A model generated the notes under the pieces. It was not told the DNA's origin. It searched no databases and saw nothing but the letters and a program-made list of their open reading frames with translations. 64,000 nucleotides of DNA. Origin: Jiangella asiatica (GTDB taxonomy: Bacteria > Actinomycetota > Actinomycetes > Jiangellales > Jiangellaceae). Made by a program: the position numbers and the translations under genes. The stretch lies in contig NZ_SMKZ01000008.1 of the NCBI RefSeq assembly GCF_004349065.1, positions 88,483 to 152,482 on the forward strand. The letters are read 5' to 3'. Each line of letters begins with the position of its first letter. Position 1 is the stretch's first letter. This document shows positions 19,215 to 30,294 of this stretch, in pieces.

Positions 19215-20663
19215 ATGGCCGAGCACAGTCCCGGGTCCCCGAACGTCATCGTCGTCTTCACCGACCAGCAGCGCTGGGACTCCACCGGCGTGCACGGGAA
19301 CCCGCTGGACCTGACCCCGGTGTTCGACCGGATGGCCACGCACGGCACCCACCTGGAGCAGGCGTTCACCGCCAACCCGGTGTGCGCGCCGGCGCGGGCG
19401 ACCATCCAGACCGGCCGGTACGGCACGTCGACCGGCACCTTCCGCAACCAGATGCCGCTGCCCGCCGGGGCGCGCACGCTGGCGCACCACTTCGGCGACG
19501 CCGGCTACCGCACCGGCTACATCGGCAAATGGCACCTGGCCGACGAGGACCCCGTCCCGCCGGAGCAGCGCGGCGGCTACCAGCACTGGCTCGGCGCCAA
19601 CCTGCTGGAGTTCAGCTCCGACGACTACCGCACGGTGGTGTTCGACGACGACAGCGAGCCGGTCCTGCTGCCGGGCTATCGCTCCGACGCGCTGGTCGAC
19701 GCCGCGATCCGGTTCGTCGGCGACGCGGTCGGCGTGCCGGCGGCGATCGGCTCGGGCTCGGGCGACGACCCGGCTCCGGGGCGCGCGCCGTTCTTCCTGT
19801 TCCTGTCCCTGATCGAACCGCACCACCAGAACGAGGTCGACTCCTATCCCGCGCCGGAGGGCTACGCCGAGCGCTACCACGGGCGGTGGCTGCCGCCGGA
19901 CCTGGCGGCACTGTCGGCGGAGGGCGGCACCGCCCACCAGCACATCGGCGGCTACTGGGGCCAGGTGCGCCGGGTGGACGAGGGCCTGGGCCGGCTGCTG
20001 GAGGCGCTGCGCAGCCTCGAGGTGCTCGACGACACGATCGTCGCGTTCACCTCCGACCACGGCTGCCACTTCAAGACCCGCAACAGCGAGTACAAGCGGT
20101 CCTGCCACGACGCCTCGATCAGGGTCCCGATGGCCGTGCGCGGCCCGGGGTTCGACGGCGGCGGGCGGGTGTCGCGCCCGGTCAGCGGCGTCGACCTGGC
20201 GCCGACCCTGCTCGACGCCGCCGGGCTGCCGGTGCCGGAGCAGATGCAGGGACGGTCCTTCCTGCCGCTGGTTCGCGATCCCGGCGCCGAGTGGCCCGAC
20301 GACGTGTTCGTGCAGGTGAGCGAGTCGGAAGTGGGCCGCGTGCTGCGGACGTCGCGGTGGAAGTACTACGTCGCCGCGCCGGACGCCGACCCGTGGCACG
20401 ACGCCTGCGCCGACCGCTACGTCGAGACCGCCCTCTACGACCTGGTGCATGACCCGTACGAGCTGGTCAACCTCGCCGGCGTCGAGGCGCACCGCGAGGT
20501 CGCCGACGCGCTGCGGCAGCGGCTGGCCGAGCGGATGGTCGAGGCGGGGGAGGGCAAGCCGGTCATCGAGCCGGCCCCGCCCGCGGACGCGAACAGCCAG
20601 CGCCGAGTGGACCCGGCGGTGCGGACGCTGTCAGTGCGGCCGGCGCGCCTGGGCCACCAGTAG
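19215..20663 (+). CDS. Sulfatase (second), cytoplasmic
   Basis: This 482-residue sulfatase carries PNVIVVFTDQQRWDSTGVHG for metal binding and the formylglycine motif VCAPARATIQTGRYG (modified cysteine C57), then IGKWHL, SLIEPHHQNE and FTSDHGCH. The DQQRWD form and overall layout resemble the choline-/N-sulfoglucosamine- and heparan-type branch of the family. There is no signal peptide, so it should act on imported sulfated sugar. The start is ATG 19215 with GAAGGAG about ten bases upstream; the longer open frame to the left lies inside the permease gene. A perfect hairpin directly after the stop ends the operon. Its substrate probably differs from that of the sulfatase at 10322. Confidence 0.93.
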   Translation: MAEHSPGSPNVIVVFTDQQRWDSTGVHGNPLDLTPVFDRMATHGTHLEQAFTANPVCAPARATIQTGRYGTSTGTFRNQMPLPAGARTLAHHFGDAGYRTGYIGKWHLADEDPVPPEQRGGYQHWLGANLLEFSSDDYRTVVFDDDSEPVLLPGYRSDALVDAAIRFVGDAVGVPAAIGSGSGDDPAPGRAPFFLFLSLIEPHHQNEVDSYPAPEGYAERYHGRWLPPDLAALSAEGGTAHQHIGGYWGQVRRVDEGLGRLLEALRSLEVLDDTIVAFTSDHGCHFKTRNSEYKRSCHDASIRVPMAVRGPGFDGGGRVSRPVSGVDLAPTLLDAAGLPVPEQMQGRSFLPLVRDPGAEWPDDVFVQVSESEVGRVLRTSRWKYYVAAPDADPWHDACADRYVETALYDLVHDPYELVNLAGVEAHREVADALRQRLAERMVEAGEGKPVIEPAPPADANSQRRVDPAVRTLSVRPARLGHQ

Positions 20664-20666
20664 GCC

Positions 20667-20734
20667 CTCTCCCCATGATCATCAACGGTTGGCGACGTCA
20701 TGGCGTCGCCAACCGTTGATGATCATGGGGAGAG
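20667..20734. repeat. Perfect 31-bp hairpin, collapsed type 1 repeat (copy B), likely terminator
   Basis: The arms at 20667-20697 and 20704-20734 are exact reverse complements around a six-base loop. The arm contains ATGATCATCAACG, the same end as the type 1 repeats, but the usual core is missing. It starts three bases after the sulfatase stop and is followed by AGTTTT. It probably acts as a strong terminator as well as being a repeat family member. Confidence 0.85.
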
Positions 20735-20835
20735 AGTTTTCCGCCGTTGTGTGCGGGTTGGTCACCTGCCGTTGGTGTGCCTCCTCCAGGGTGTGACACG
20801 CGACACTCCGTGCCCCCTCAGAACCGGAGGATCCC

Positions 20836-22536
20836 GTGCCCAGACTGCGCAGGCTGCTGGTCGGAGCAGGTGTCACCATGACGGTCGCCGGGCTGGTCGG
20901 CACCAACTTCGGGCCGGCCGGCGCCGATACCGCGGTCACCGAGACCGCGACCGGCGTGGTCTTCGAGGACCTGGACCGTGACGGCGTCCGCGACGCCACC
21001 GAGCCCGGCGTGCCCGACGTGCCGGTGTCGAACGGCCGCGACGTCGTGCTCACCGACGGGCACGGCCGCTACAGCCTCGCCGTCGACGACCAGACGATCG
21101 TATTCGTGAGCAAGCCCGCCGGCTGGATGGTGCCGGTGAACGACGTCCAGCTGCCGCAGTTCTACTACACGCACTACCCGAACGGCAGCCCGTACGAGCT
21201 GCGCTACGGCGGCATCGAGCCCACCGGAGCGCTGCCGGCGTCGGTGGACTTCCCGCTGCATCGCGACGACTCCCTGGACGAGACGTTCACCGCGCTCGCC
21301 TTCGCCGACCCGCAGACCCGGACCCCCGGTGAGATCGAGGACCTCGCCGTCGACGTCATCGCCGGCATCGTCGGGCACACCGACGCGAGCTTCGGGCTCA
21401 CCGTCGGCGACATCGTCAACGACCCACTGGACCTGTTCGCCCTGCACAACGAGGCGGTGTCGCAGATCGGCATCCCGTGGTGGAACACGCCGGGCAACCA
21501 CGACCAGGACTACGACGCGCCGACCGACGAGAACGCCACCGACACCTACAAGGCGACGTTCGGGCCGACCGACTACTCCTTCGACTACGGCGAGGTCCAC
21601 TTCGTCCTCATGGACAACGTGGAGCATGCCGGGCCCGACCACGGCTACCGCGGCTACCTCAGCGACGAGCAGCTGGAGTGGCTGGAGAACGACCTGCGGC
21701 ACGTGCCCGAGGACAAGCTCGTCGTGATCGGCACGCACATCCCGCTGGCCACCGACGCCACCACGTCCACCGGCGTCAACACCGTCAACATCGCCGACCT
21801 GTTCGAGCTGCTGGAGACCCGCGACCACGTCTACACGATCTCCGGGCACGACACCAGCAACAGCTGGCAGATGTACATGGGCCCCGAGCGCGGCTGGTTC
21901 GGCCCGGGCGCGTTCCACCACCAGGTCCTCGCCGAGGTGCGCGGCGGCGGCTGGACCACCGGCCCGACCGACGCCCGCGGCGTCCAGGCCGCCGACATGG
22001 CCGACGGCAACCCCAACGGCCACTACGAGATCGACTTCGACGGCACGTCCTACACGCCGACCTACAAGCCGGCCAGCCTGCCCGAGGACTACCAGATCCG
22101 CCTCACCTTCGACGGCGGCTGGGGCGACGAGGTTCGCGTACCCGGCGGCCCGAGCGGCTCGGCCGGCTTCGCCCCCGGTGACGTGACCTTCCACGCCCGC
22201 GACTGGATCGGCGGCAGCGTGCCCCGCCCGGCCGTGACGGCCAACGTCTTCGACGGCGGCGAGCGGCACACCGTCGAGGCCAGCGTCGACGGCGGCGCGT
22301 TCGTGCCGATGACGCACCTGGAGCCGTCGAACGACCCGTACATCTCCGTGCTCCACTCGACCCTGACCGGGTCCGAGCGGCCCGCCGCGCCGGAGCCGTC
22401 GTCGCACCTGTGGTCGTTGCAGCTGCCGCGCGGCCTGCGAACCGGCGAGCACACCGTCACCGTCCGCAGCACCGACCCCTACGGCCAGGTCTCCGAGACG
22501 TCGTCGACCTTCGAGGTGATCCCCGGCCGCCCGTGA
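20836..22536 (+). CDS. Secreted calcineurin-like metallophosphoesterase
   Basis: This 566-residue exported protein has a signal peptide (basic MPRLRR, hydrophobic core to about residue 32). A SdrD/Cna-B-like domain follows (GVVFEDLDRDGVRDATEPGV, about 40-110). The metallophosphoesterase core has FADPQTR, LTVGDIVNDP, TPGNHDQDYD and IGTHIPL, and a C-terminal beta-rich domain starts at about residue 410. The last metal motif reads SGHDTSN instead of the usual GHxH, so one metal-binding histidine appears replaced. The start is GTG 20836, five bases after GGAGG. It lies just beyond the sulfatase operon terminator, so it probably has its own promoter. It may act on phosphate esters or nucleotides outside the cell. 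Confidence 0.9.
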   Translation: MPRLRRLLVGAGVTMTVAGLVGTNFGPAGADTAVTETATGVVFEDLDRDGVRDATEPGVPDVPVSNGRDVVLTDGHGRYSLAVDDQTIVFVSKPAGWMVPVNDVQLPQFYYTHYPNGSPYELRYGGIEPTGALPASVDFPLHRDDSLDETFTALAFADPQTRTPGEIEDLAVDVIAGIVGHTDASFGLTVGDIVNDPLDLFALHNEAVSQIGIPWWNTPGNHDQDYDAPTDENATDTYKATFGPTDYSFDYGEVHFVLMDNVEHAGPDHGYRGYLSDEQLEWLENDLRHVPEDKLVVIGTHIPLATDATTSTGVNTVNIADLFELLETRDHVYTISGHDTSNSWQMYMGPERGWFGPGAFHHQVLAEVRGGGWTTGPTDARGVQAADMADGNPNGHYEIDFDGTSYTPTYKPASLPEDYQIRLTFDGGWGDEVRVPGGPSGSAGFAPGDVTFHARDWIGGSVPRPAVTANVFDGGERHTVEASVDGGAFVPMTHLEPSNDPYISVLHSTLTGSERPAAPEPSSHLWSLQLPRGLRTGEHTVTVRSTDPYGQVSETSSTFEVIPGRP

Positions 22537-22560
22537 CCTCTCTGACGGGACCGGCCGGCG

Positions 22561-23769
22561 TCAGCCCGTAGGTGCGGCGCGGGCGCGCCGGCCCGCCCGG
22601 GCAGCGAAGTCGTCGAGCGCGGTGAGAACCTCGCGGGCCTGCCAGAACCGTCCTCGTCGGCGCCCGGAGAACTCGGTGATGATGCCCGCGGTCTCGAGCT
22701 GCCGAATGGCCCGGTGGGCGTTCGCCGACGTCGTCCCCAGGACGGCCTGCGCGGTGGCCGCGTCGATGACCGGTTGGCGCAGCAAAAGGTCGATCAGGCG
22801 CCAGACGGCGGAGTCGCGCCGCGCGGTGACCTGTTCCCCCCAGCGGGCACGGACGGTCTCGAGGTCGCCCACCAGCTGTCGGCCGTTGGCGACGGCGATG
22901 AGTGCCGCCTCCGACATCGCGACGACAATCGGCGCCGGGTCGCCTTGTCGGTAGCTGGTCAGAGCCGCGAAATAGCCGTCGGTGTCGGTGAGAAGGCCGG
23001 CCGACACCGGCACGGTGACATGCTGGCTGAGACCTTTGGCCCGCAGCAGCGCGTGGATCAGGGCACGGCCGGTGCGGCCGTTGCCGTCGGTGAACGGGTG
23101 AATGGTCTCGAACTGGGCATGCACAAGCGCCGCGTGCGTGAGGGCGGGGATGTCGTCGCGTCTGGCGAACGCGATGAGGTCGTCGATCGTGGCGCGGACG
23201 TGTGCGTGATGTGGCGGAACGAAGGCTGCCTCGTGCGGCCCCACGCTCGTGCCGCCGATCCACACCTGTTCCTCGCGCCATCGGCCGGGTGCGTGTTGCG
23301 GTTGATGCGCCATCAGGGCGGCGTGCATCGCGAGGATGGCGTCGGCGTCGAGCCGATCGGCAAGCTGGACCGCGGCCTCCATGGCTCGGACGTTGGCGAC
23401 GATCTGCGCCGCGTTGGTCCGGGCGCCGTCGTCGAGCTCGGCCAACGCGATGGCACGGGCGCCGGAGGTGAGGTTCTCGATCTGCGAGGACGACGCGGAC
23501 TCCGAACGGAGCAGCAGCGCGCCGAACGGGGCCACCTTGGAGCCCACCTCGCCGTCGTACCGGGCGATCTCGACGGATGCTTCGTCCGCCAGCGCCAGGA
23601 CGGCGGAGGGGAGTGTGACCTGGATGCCGGCGACAGACGGGACGACAGCGGCGCGGTACGGCCCGGAGTGACGCTCCCGGAGGCGACGCGAGACAAGATC
23701 GCGCGGCAGCGAGGAACGCCAGGGGTGCTCCTCCCAGCCAAGAGGCGGCCACGGCGTATCCGATGCCAT
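22561..23769 (-). CDS. Fic-family AMPylase with inhibitory motif and C-terminal winged helix
   Basis: This 402-residue Fic protein probably transfers AMP from ATP to protein hydroxyl groups. The catalytic motif HPFTDGNGRTGR is complete (H224-R235). The inhibitory signature S-S-Q-I-E-N (S94, E98, N99) matches the class II form, in which the helix lies N-terminal and blocks ATP binding. Residues from about 315 form a winged helix (TAQAVLGTTSANAHRAIRQL), so it may bind DNA. Three copies of TATCCGATGC at and before its start suggest autoregulation. The gene stands alone and is convergent with the phosphoesterase. Confidence 0.93.
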   Translation of the reverse strand: MASDTPWPPLGWEEHPWRSSLPRDLVSRRLRERHSGPYRAAVVPSVAGIQVTLPSAVLALADEASVEIARYDGEVGSKVAPFGALLLRSESASSSQIENLTSGARAIALAELDDGARTNAAQIVANVRAMEAAVQLADRLDADAILAMHAALMAHQPQHAPGRWREEQVWIGGTSVGPHEAAFVPPHHAHVRATIDDLIAFARRDDIPALTHAALVHAQFETIHPFTDGNGRTGRALIHALLRAKGLSQHVTVPVSAGLLTDTDGYFAALTSYRQGDPAPIVVAMSEAALIAVANGRQLVGDLETVRARWGEQVTARRDSAVWRLIDLLLRQPVIDAATAQAVLGTTSANAHRAIRQLETAGIITEFSGRRRGRFWQAREVLTALDDFAARAGRRARAAPTG

Positions 23770-23814
23770 ACCGCCAGCTTAGCATCGGATACGCGAATAT
23801 CCGATGCTAAGCTG
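23757..23814. promoter_or_regulatory. Triple TATCCGATGC operator at the fic start
   Basis: A perfect 17-bp inverted repeat (23775-23791 and 23798-23814, six-base spacer) has TATCCGATGC in each arm. A third copy at 23757-23766 lies in the first codons of fic. The arrangement covers the space where the fic promoter and leader must be. The winged-helix domain of the Fic protein is a natural candidate binder (inferred). Confidence 0.7.
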
Positions 23815-23826
23815 ATTGGGGACGTA

Positions 23827-25218
23827 TCAGGCCGCCTGGGAGACCGACGACATGTTGAAGTCGGGCACCCGCAGCGCGGGCATCGCGGTGCGCGGGAAGT
23901 AGTCGCCCCACTCGCGGCTGAAGGTGGGCACCGTCGCGCCGGCGTGGGAGAAGCGGTCGAGCAGGGCGATCGGGCTCTCGTTGAACCTGAAGTTGTTCAC
24001 CGCGCCGGTGACCTCGCCGTTCTCGACCAGGTAGACGCCGTCGCGGGACAGGCCGGTCAGCAGCAGCGTCTGCGGGTCGACGGCGCGGATGTACCAGAGG
24101 CAGGTGAGCATCAGGCCGCGCTCGACCCCGGCCGCGAGGTCCTCGACGCCGCCGGCGGATCCGTCGACGGTGAGGGCGAGGTTGTCGACGGCCGGGGTGC
24201 ACGGAAGTCCAGTCAGGCCGGCCGAATGGCGCGTCTGGATCAGCGCCCGCAGCGTGCCGTCGTCGATCCACGACGTGCGCCCGATCGGCAGGCCGTTGTC
24301 GAAGACGCTGGACTCCGACGACGACGCGTGCGCGAGCACCGTCGGCGCGCACTCCAGACCCGGCGCGGACGGGTCGGACCACAGCGACACAGGGTGCTTC
24401 GAGAGTCGTTCGCCGACCCGGGTACGTCCGCCCGGCGCGGAGTAGACGGACTGGCCGTCCACGGCGTCGCGGGCGCTCATGGTCCAGTAGGCGTAGATCA
24501 TCAGATCGGCGACGGCCGTCGGCGGCAGCACGGTGTCGTAACGGCCGGCCGGCAGGTCGACGGAGCGTTGCGCCCAGCCCAGCCGCTTGGTCAGCTCCGC
24601 GTCCAGCGCGGCGACGTCGACGTCGGCCAGGTCGCGGGAGGACTGCCCGACCCACGCCGAGCGGGACTTGTCCGCGGACTTCCCGGTGATGCCGATGTGC
24701 CCGGTCGGCTGCTCGTGCCGCACTCGCAGCCCGGTGGAGACGCCCAGGTAGGTGGTGCGCACGCCGTGCTCGAGGTAGCCGTAGAGCAGGCGCTGCTCGT
24801 CGTCGGCGCGGCCGAACGCGTCACCGAGCCCGGGTGCGATGTGCGCGAACACGTCCGGCGAGGTCTTGCCGGCCGGGTCGGACCAGTCCGGCGACCCGTC
24901 GCCGTCGACCATCGGCTGGGCGTCCTCGGCCGGGCCGTTGTCGCGGGCGGCCTGCTCAGCGGCGCGGACCAGCGGCTCCAGCCCTTCCGGCGTGACGGCG
25001 CTGCGCGCGACCACCCCCGACGCGACACCCTGGGCACCGTCGACGGTGGCGACGACGGTGACCTGGCGGGCGCGCATGACCCCGTTGGTGGTGAGCGCGT
25101 TCGTGGCCCAGCGCAGGTTCGCCGTCGAGCTCTCGTCGACGAGCACGACGCTGCCGCTGGCCTTGGACAGCTCCAGGCAGCGCTCGACGATGTCCTGAGG
25201 CGTCATGATGCCACTCAC
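23827..25218 (-). CDS. TldD/PmbA family protein, TldE-like subunit
   Basis: This is the non-catalytic-type partner (463 residues) of the TldD/TldE metalloprotease, which trims peptides such as leaders of ribosomal natural products and microcins in other bacteria. It lacks the HExxxH motif but has the family C-terminal pattern (GVYLVENGEVTGAVNNFRFNES). I chose GTG 25218 because it overlaps the tldD stop by four bases (GTGA) and has GGAGG eight bases before it; ATG 25206 is less well placed. The pair is expressed as one unit. The substrate is not evident from the neighbours. Confidence 0.92.
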   Translation of the reverse strand: MSGIMTPQDIVERCLELSKASGSVVLVDESSTANLRWATNALTTNGVMRARQVTVVATVDGAQGVASGVVARSAVTPEGLEPLVRAAEQAARDNGPAEDAQPMVDGDGSPDWSDPAGKTSPDVFAHIAPGLGDAFGRADDEQRLLYGYLEHGVRTTYLGVSTGLRVRHEQPTGHIGITGKSADKSRSAWVGQSSRDLADVDVAALDAELTKRLGWAQRSVDLPAGRYDTVLPPTAVADLMIYAYWTMSARDAVDGQSVYSAPGGRTRVGERLSKHPVSLWSDPSAPGLECAPTVLAHASSSESSVFDNGLPIGRTSWIDDGTLRALIQTRHSAGLTGLPCTPAVDNLALTVDGSAGGVEDLAAGVERGLMLTCLWYIRAVDPQTLLLTGLSRDGVYLVENGEVTGAVNNFRFNESPIALLDRFSHAGATVPTFSREWGDYFPRTAMPALRVPDFNMSSVSQAA

Positions 25219-26741
25219 TGGCCACCCTCCTCGGCGGTGTTGAGGATGCGGATGTCGCGGAACAGGGCCGACGGGCTGCCGTGCGACACCGGCGCGATCT
25301 GCCCGGGCTGGGCCTTGCCGCAGTTGAAGGCGCCACCCAGCACGTAGGTCTGCGGACCGCCGACCGCGGCCATGGAGCCCCAGAAGTCGGTCGTGGTGGC
25401 CTGGTAGGCGACGTCGCGCAGCTGGCCGTCCAGCTCGCCGCCGCGGATGCGGTAGAACCGCTGGCCGGTGAACTGGAAGTTGTAACGCTGCATGTCGATG
25501 GACCACGACTTGTCGCCGACGACGTAGATGCCGTCGTCGACCTGGGCGATGAGCTCCTCGGTGGACGGCCCGCCGTCGGCCGGCTGCAGTGACACGTTCG
25601 CCATCCGCTGCACCGGTACGTGACCGGGTGAGTCGGCGAACGCGCACCCGTTGGAGCGGCTCGTGCCCAGCGCGCTGGCGTTGGCCGCGGCCATGGCGCG
25701 GTCGAGCTGGTAGCCGACCAGCGTGCCGCCGCTGACGATGTCCCACCGCTGGGTCTGCACGCCCTCGTCGTCGTACCCGATGGTGGACAGGCCGTGCGGG
25801 ACGGTGCGGTCGCCGGTGACATGCATGACCGGTGAGCCGTAGCGCAGCGTCCACAGCTGGTCGAGCGTGGCGAACGAGGTGCCGGCGTAGTTGGCCTCGT
25901 AGCCCAGCGCGCGGTCGAGCTCGGTGGCGTGCCCGATGGACTCGTGGATGGTGAGCCACAGGTTCGTCGGATCGATGACGAGGTCGTAGCGGCCGGCATG
26001 GACGCTCGGCGCGGCGAACTTCTCCGCCAGCAGTGGGCCGAGCTCGTCCAGCGCCGCGCCCCAGTCGACGACGCCGTCGGCGCCGGTGGCGTACTCCCAG
26101 CCGCGCCCGGCCGGCGCCGGGAGCGTCCGCATGGTCTCGAACCGCCCGGTGGCCGGGTCGACCTTGACCGCCTCGAACACCGGGTGCAGCCGGACCCGCT
26201 GCTGCGTGGTGACGGTGCCGTGGCTGTCGGCGTAGAACTTGTTCTCCTGCACCTGCTGCAGCTGCGCGGTGACGTGGTCGACGTCGGACTGGGCGAGGAC
26301 GCGCACGGAGTTGCCGACCATCCGGTCGATCTTCTCGGTGTCCGGGACGTCGAACGGGTTCACCTCGTACGCCGACACCCACGTGACGTCCGGGTACACC
26401 GGCTCGTCGGCCAGCTCGACCTTCGTCGGGCTGAGCCCGCGGGAGACGCTGGCGAGGTCGACCGCCTGCTCGGCGGCCTTGGCGGCGTCGTCGACGGTGA
26501 GGTCGACGGCGGCGGCGAAGCCCCAGGTGCCCTGGTGCAGCACCCGGACGGCGAAGCCGACGTCCTCGCCGTCGCGGCCGCCCTCGAGCTTGCCGTCGCG
26601 GAAGGACAGGTCTTGGGACCGGATGCGCTCGAGCCGGAAGTCGGCGTGCTCGGCGCCCAGCTCACGGGCTCGTTGCAGAGCGGCGTCAGCCAGCGAACGC
26701 ATCGGGAGGGCCAGGAAGGCGGGATCGATCTCGTGCGGCAC
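25215..26741 (-). CDS. tldD: TldD-like metallopeptidase, catalytic subunit
   Basis: This 508-residue subunit carries the metal-binding motif HESIGH (H266, E267, H271) in [21 protein letters not shown]. The glycine-rich N-terminal domain ([23 protein letters not shown]) and the C-terminal [13 protein letters not shown] are typical of the family. With the coupled TldE it should form a heterodimeric protease that degrades unfolded peptides into a narrow tunnel (family knowledge). The start is ATG 26741. The aroC gene is divergent, about 150 bp away. Confidence 0.93.
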   Translation of the reverse strand: MPHEIDPAFLALPMRSLADAALQRARELGAEHADFRLERIRSQDLSFRDGKLEGGRDGEDVGFAVRVLHQGTWGFAAAVDLTVDDAAKAAEQAVDLASVSRGLSPTKVELADEPVYPDVTWVSAYEVNPFDVPDTEKIDRMVGNSVRVLAQSDVDHVTAQLQQVQENKFYADSHGTVTTQQRVRLHPVFEAVKVDPATGRFETMRTLPAPAGRGWEYATGADGVVDWGAALDELGPLLAEKFAAPSVHAGRYDLVIDPTNLWLTIHESIGHATELDRALGYEANYAGTSFATLDQLWTLRYGSPVMHVTGDRTVPHGLSTIGYDDEGVQTQRWDIVSGGTLVGYQLDRAMAAANASALGTSRSNGCAFADSPGHVPVQRMANVSLQPADGGPSTEELIAQVDDGIYVVGDKSWSIDMQRYNFQFTGQRFYRIRGGELDGQLRDVAYQATTTDFWGSMAAVGGPQTYVLGGAFNCGKAQPGQIAPVSHGSPSALFRDIRILNTAEEGGQ

Positions 26742-26895
26742 GAAGCCGAGCCTAGACCAGCGGTCCGACGCCAGTCACCTCCATGATCAACTCTTGCCCG
26801 GTCGTCGAAGCGCGGGTGCGACGACGCGCTCGCTCAACGGGGGCCCTGACGGACAGCGGTCCGGTGGGCGTCGTGGGCGTGGGAGAATTGCCATC

Positions 26896-28091
26896 ATGCT
26901 CAGATGGCTGACAGCGGGGGAGTCGCACGGCCCTGCCCTGGTCGCGGTCCTCGAGGGACTTCCGGCCGGTGTCGAGGTGACCACCGCCGACATCGATGCC
27001 GCGCTCGCGCGACGACGGCTGGGGTACGGCCGCGGTGCCCGGATGAAGTTCGAGGCCGACGCGGTCACCGTCGTCGGCGGGCTGCGGCACGGCCGTACGC
27101 TGGGCAGCCCCGTCGCCATCCAGGTCGGCAACACCGAGTGGCCCAAGTGGCGGCAGGTGATGGCCGCCGACCCGGTCGACGAAGCGGACCTGGCGCACCT
27201 TGCTCGCAATGCTCCGCTGACCAGGCCGCGCCCCGGGCACGCCGACCTCGCCGGCATGCAGAAGTACGGGTTCGACGAGGCCCGCCCGGTGCTGGAGCGG
27301 GCCAGCGCGCGTGAGACGGCGGCCCGGGTGGCGCTGGGTGCGCTCGCGTCGGCGTTCCTCGCGCAGGCCTACGGCATCCGGCTGGTCAGCCACACCGTCG
27401 AGCTGGGGACGGTGGCGGTGCCGGCCGGCGCGGCGCTGCCCACGCCCGACGACGTCGACGCGCTCGACGCCGACCCGCTGCGCTGCTTCGACGCCGACAC
27501 CAGCAAGCTCATGGTCGCCGAGGTCGACGCAGCGCACGACGAAGGCGACACCCTCGGCGGCGTCGTCGAGGTCGTCGTCACCGGCATGCCGCCGGGCGTC
27601 GGCAGCTACGTCCACGGCGACCGCAAGCTCGACGCCCGGCTGGCCGGCGCTCTCATGGGCATCCAGGCCATCAAGGGCGTGGAGGTCGGCGACGGTTTCG
27701 AGCTGGCCCGCACCCGCGGCTCGAAGGCGCAGGACGAGATCGTGCCCGTCGACGGTGGCGGCGTCCGGCGCACCTCGGGTCGCTCCGGCGGCATCGAGGG
27801 TGGCATGTCCACCGGCGGGACCCTGCGGGTCCGGGCGGCCATGAAGCCCATCTCCACCGTGCCGCGGGCGCTGCGCACCATCGACATCGCCACCGGCGAC
27901 GTCGCCAAAGCCCACCACCAGCGATCCGACGTGTGCGCGGTGCCGGCGGCCGGTGTCGTCGCCGAGGCCATGGTCGCGCTGGTCGTCGCGGAGCTGGCGC
28001 TGGAGAAGTTCGGCGGCGACTCCGTGGCCGAGACCTCCCGCAACCTCGAGGCGTACCTCGACGCCATCCCGCCGACGCTGGTGGTGCGCTG

Positions 28092-28092
<1 letters not shown>
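26896..28092 (+). CDS. aroC: Chorismate synthase
   Basis: This 398-residue enzyme makes chorismate from 5-enolpyruvylshikimate-3-phosphate with reduced flavin, the last step of the shikimate pathway. The signatures are the N-terminal [50 protein letters not shown], and [13 protein letters not shown] near the C-terminal third. ATG 26896 is preceded by GGGAGA. The stop overlaps the aroK start by one base, so aroC, aroK and aroB form a tight operon. Confidence 0.98.
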
Positions 28093-29676
<1,584 letters not shown>

Positions 29677-29683
29677 CGCCGGC

Positions 29684-30196
29684 TCAGGGCTGGAACCGCC
29701 AGCGGGTCGGGTCGTACGGCGCCCCCTCCGCCGAGCCGTAGCCGAAGGCGACCGTCGGGACGAGCGCGTGGACGTCGAACGGCCCCGGGCCGGCGGTCGG
29801 CGCGCCCTCGGCATGGAACGTGCCGTCGCGGACCTCGACCTCCCAGCCGTACTCGGACAGGTATCGCTCGGCGACCAGGCGCAGGGTGGCGTCGTCGCGG
29901 ACGATCCCGGCCAAGCCCTCGACGGCCAGGTCGATGCCTTCGGCGTTGACGGCGACGACGCAGCGCGGGTCGGTGGCCAGGTTGCGGCCCGCCCGGCTGC
30001 CGGGCCAGACGGAGAAGTGGAGCGTGCCTTCCAGCACGACAGCCAGGATCGGCACCACGTGCGGTCGGCCGTCCGGACGCGCCGTCGACAGCCAGTAGGT
30101 GTCGGCCCGGTCCAGCGCGTCCAGCGCCCGCGGCCACGGCGTCGTCGCCGCCGCGTCGTCGATCATCGAGGTGGTGTGCGGTTCGGTGCTGCTCAT
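29684..30196 (-). CDS. Pyridoxamine 5'-phosphate oxidase-like flavin/F420-binding protein
   Basis: This 170-residue split-barrel protein belongs to the PNPOx-like superfamily. The characteristic stretch is DTYWLSTARPDGRPHVVPI followed by LHFSVWPGSRAGRNLATDPR. Members bind FMN, F420 or haem and reduce varied substrates, and the sequence does not separate these. It is convergent with aroB (seven bases apart). It is not a shikimate enzyme, so its place here is probably incidental. Confidence 0.88.
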   Translation of the reverse strand: MSSTEPHTTSMIDDAAATTPWPRALDALDRADTYWLSTARPDGRPHVVPILAVVLEGTLHFSVWPGSRAGRNLATDPRCVVAVNAEGIDLAVEGLAGIVRDDATLRLVAERYLSEYGWEVEVRDGTFHAEGAPTAGPGPFDVHALVPTVAFGYGSAEGAPYDPTRWRFQP

Positions 30197-30294
30197 CGTG
30201 CCGCCTCCTTCGCTCCCTCATCTTGGCACGCGACGTCACGGCTCTGGCGACCGAAATGTCCGGTTCGCAGCGCCGGAACGACGTGCCAAGGCGC

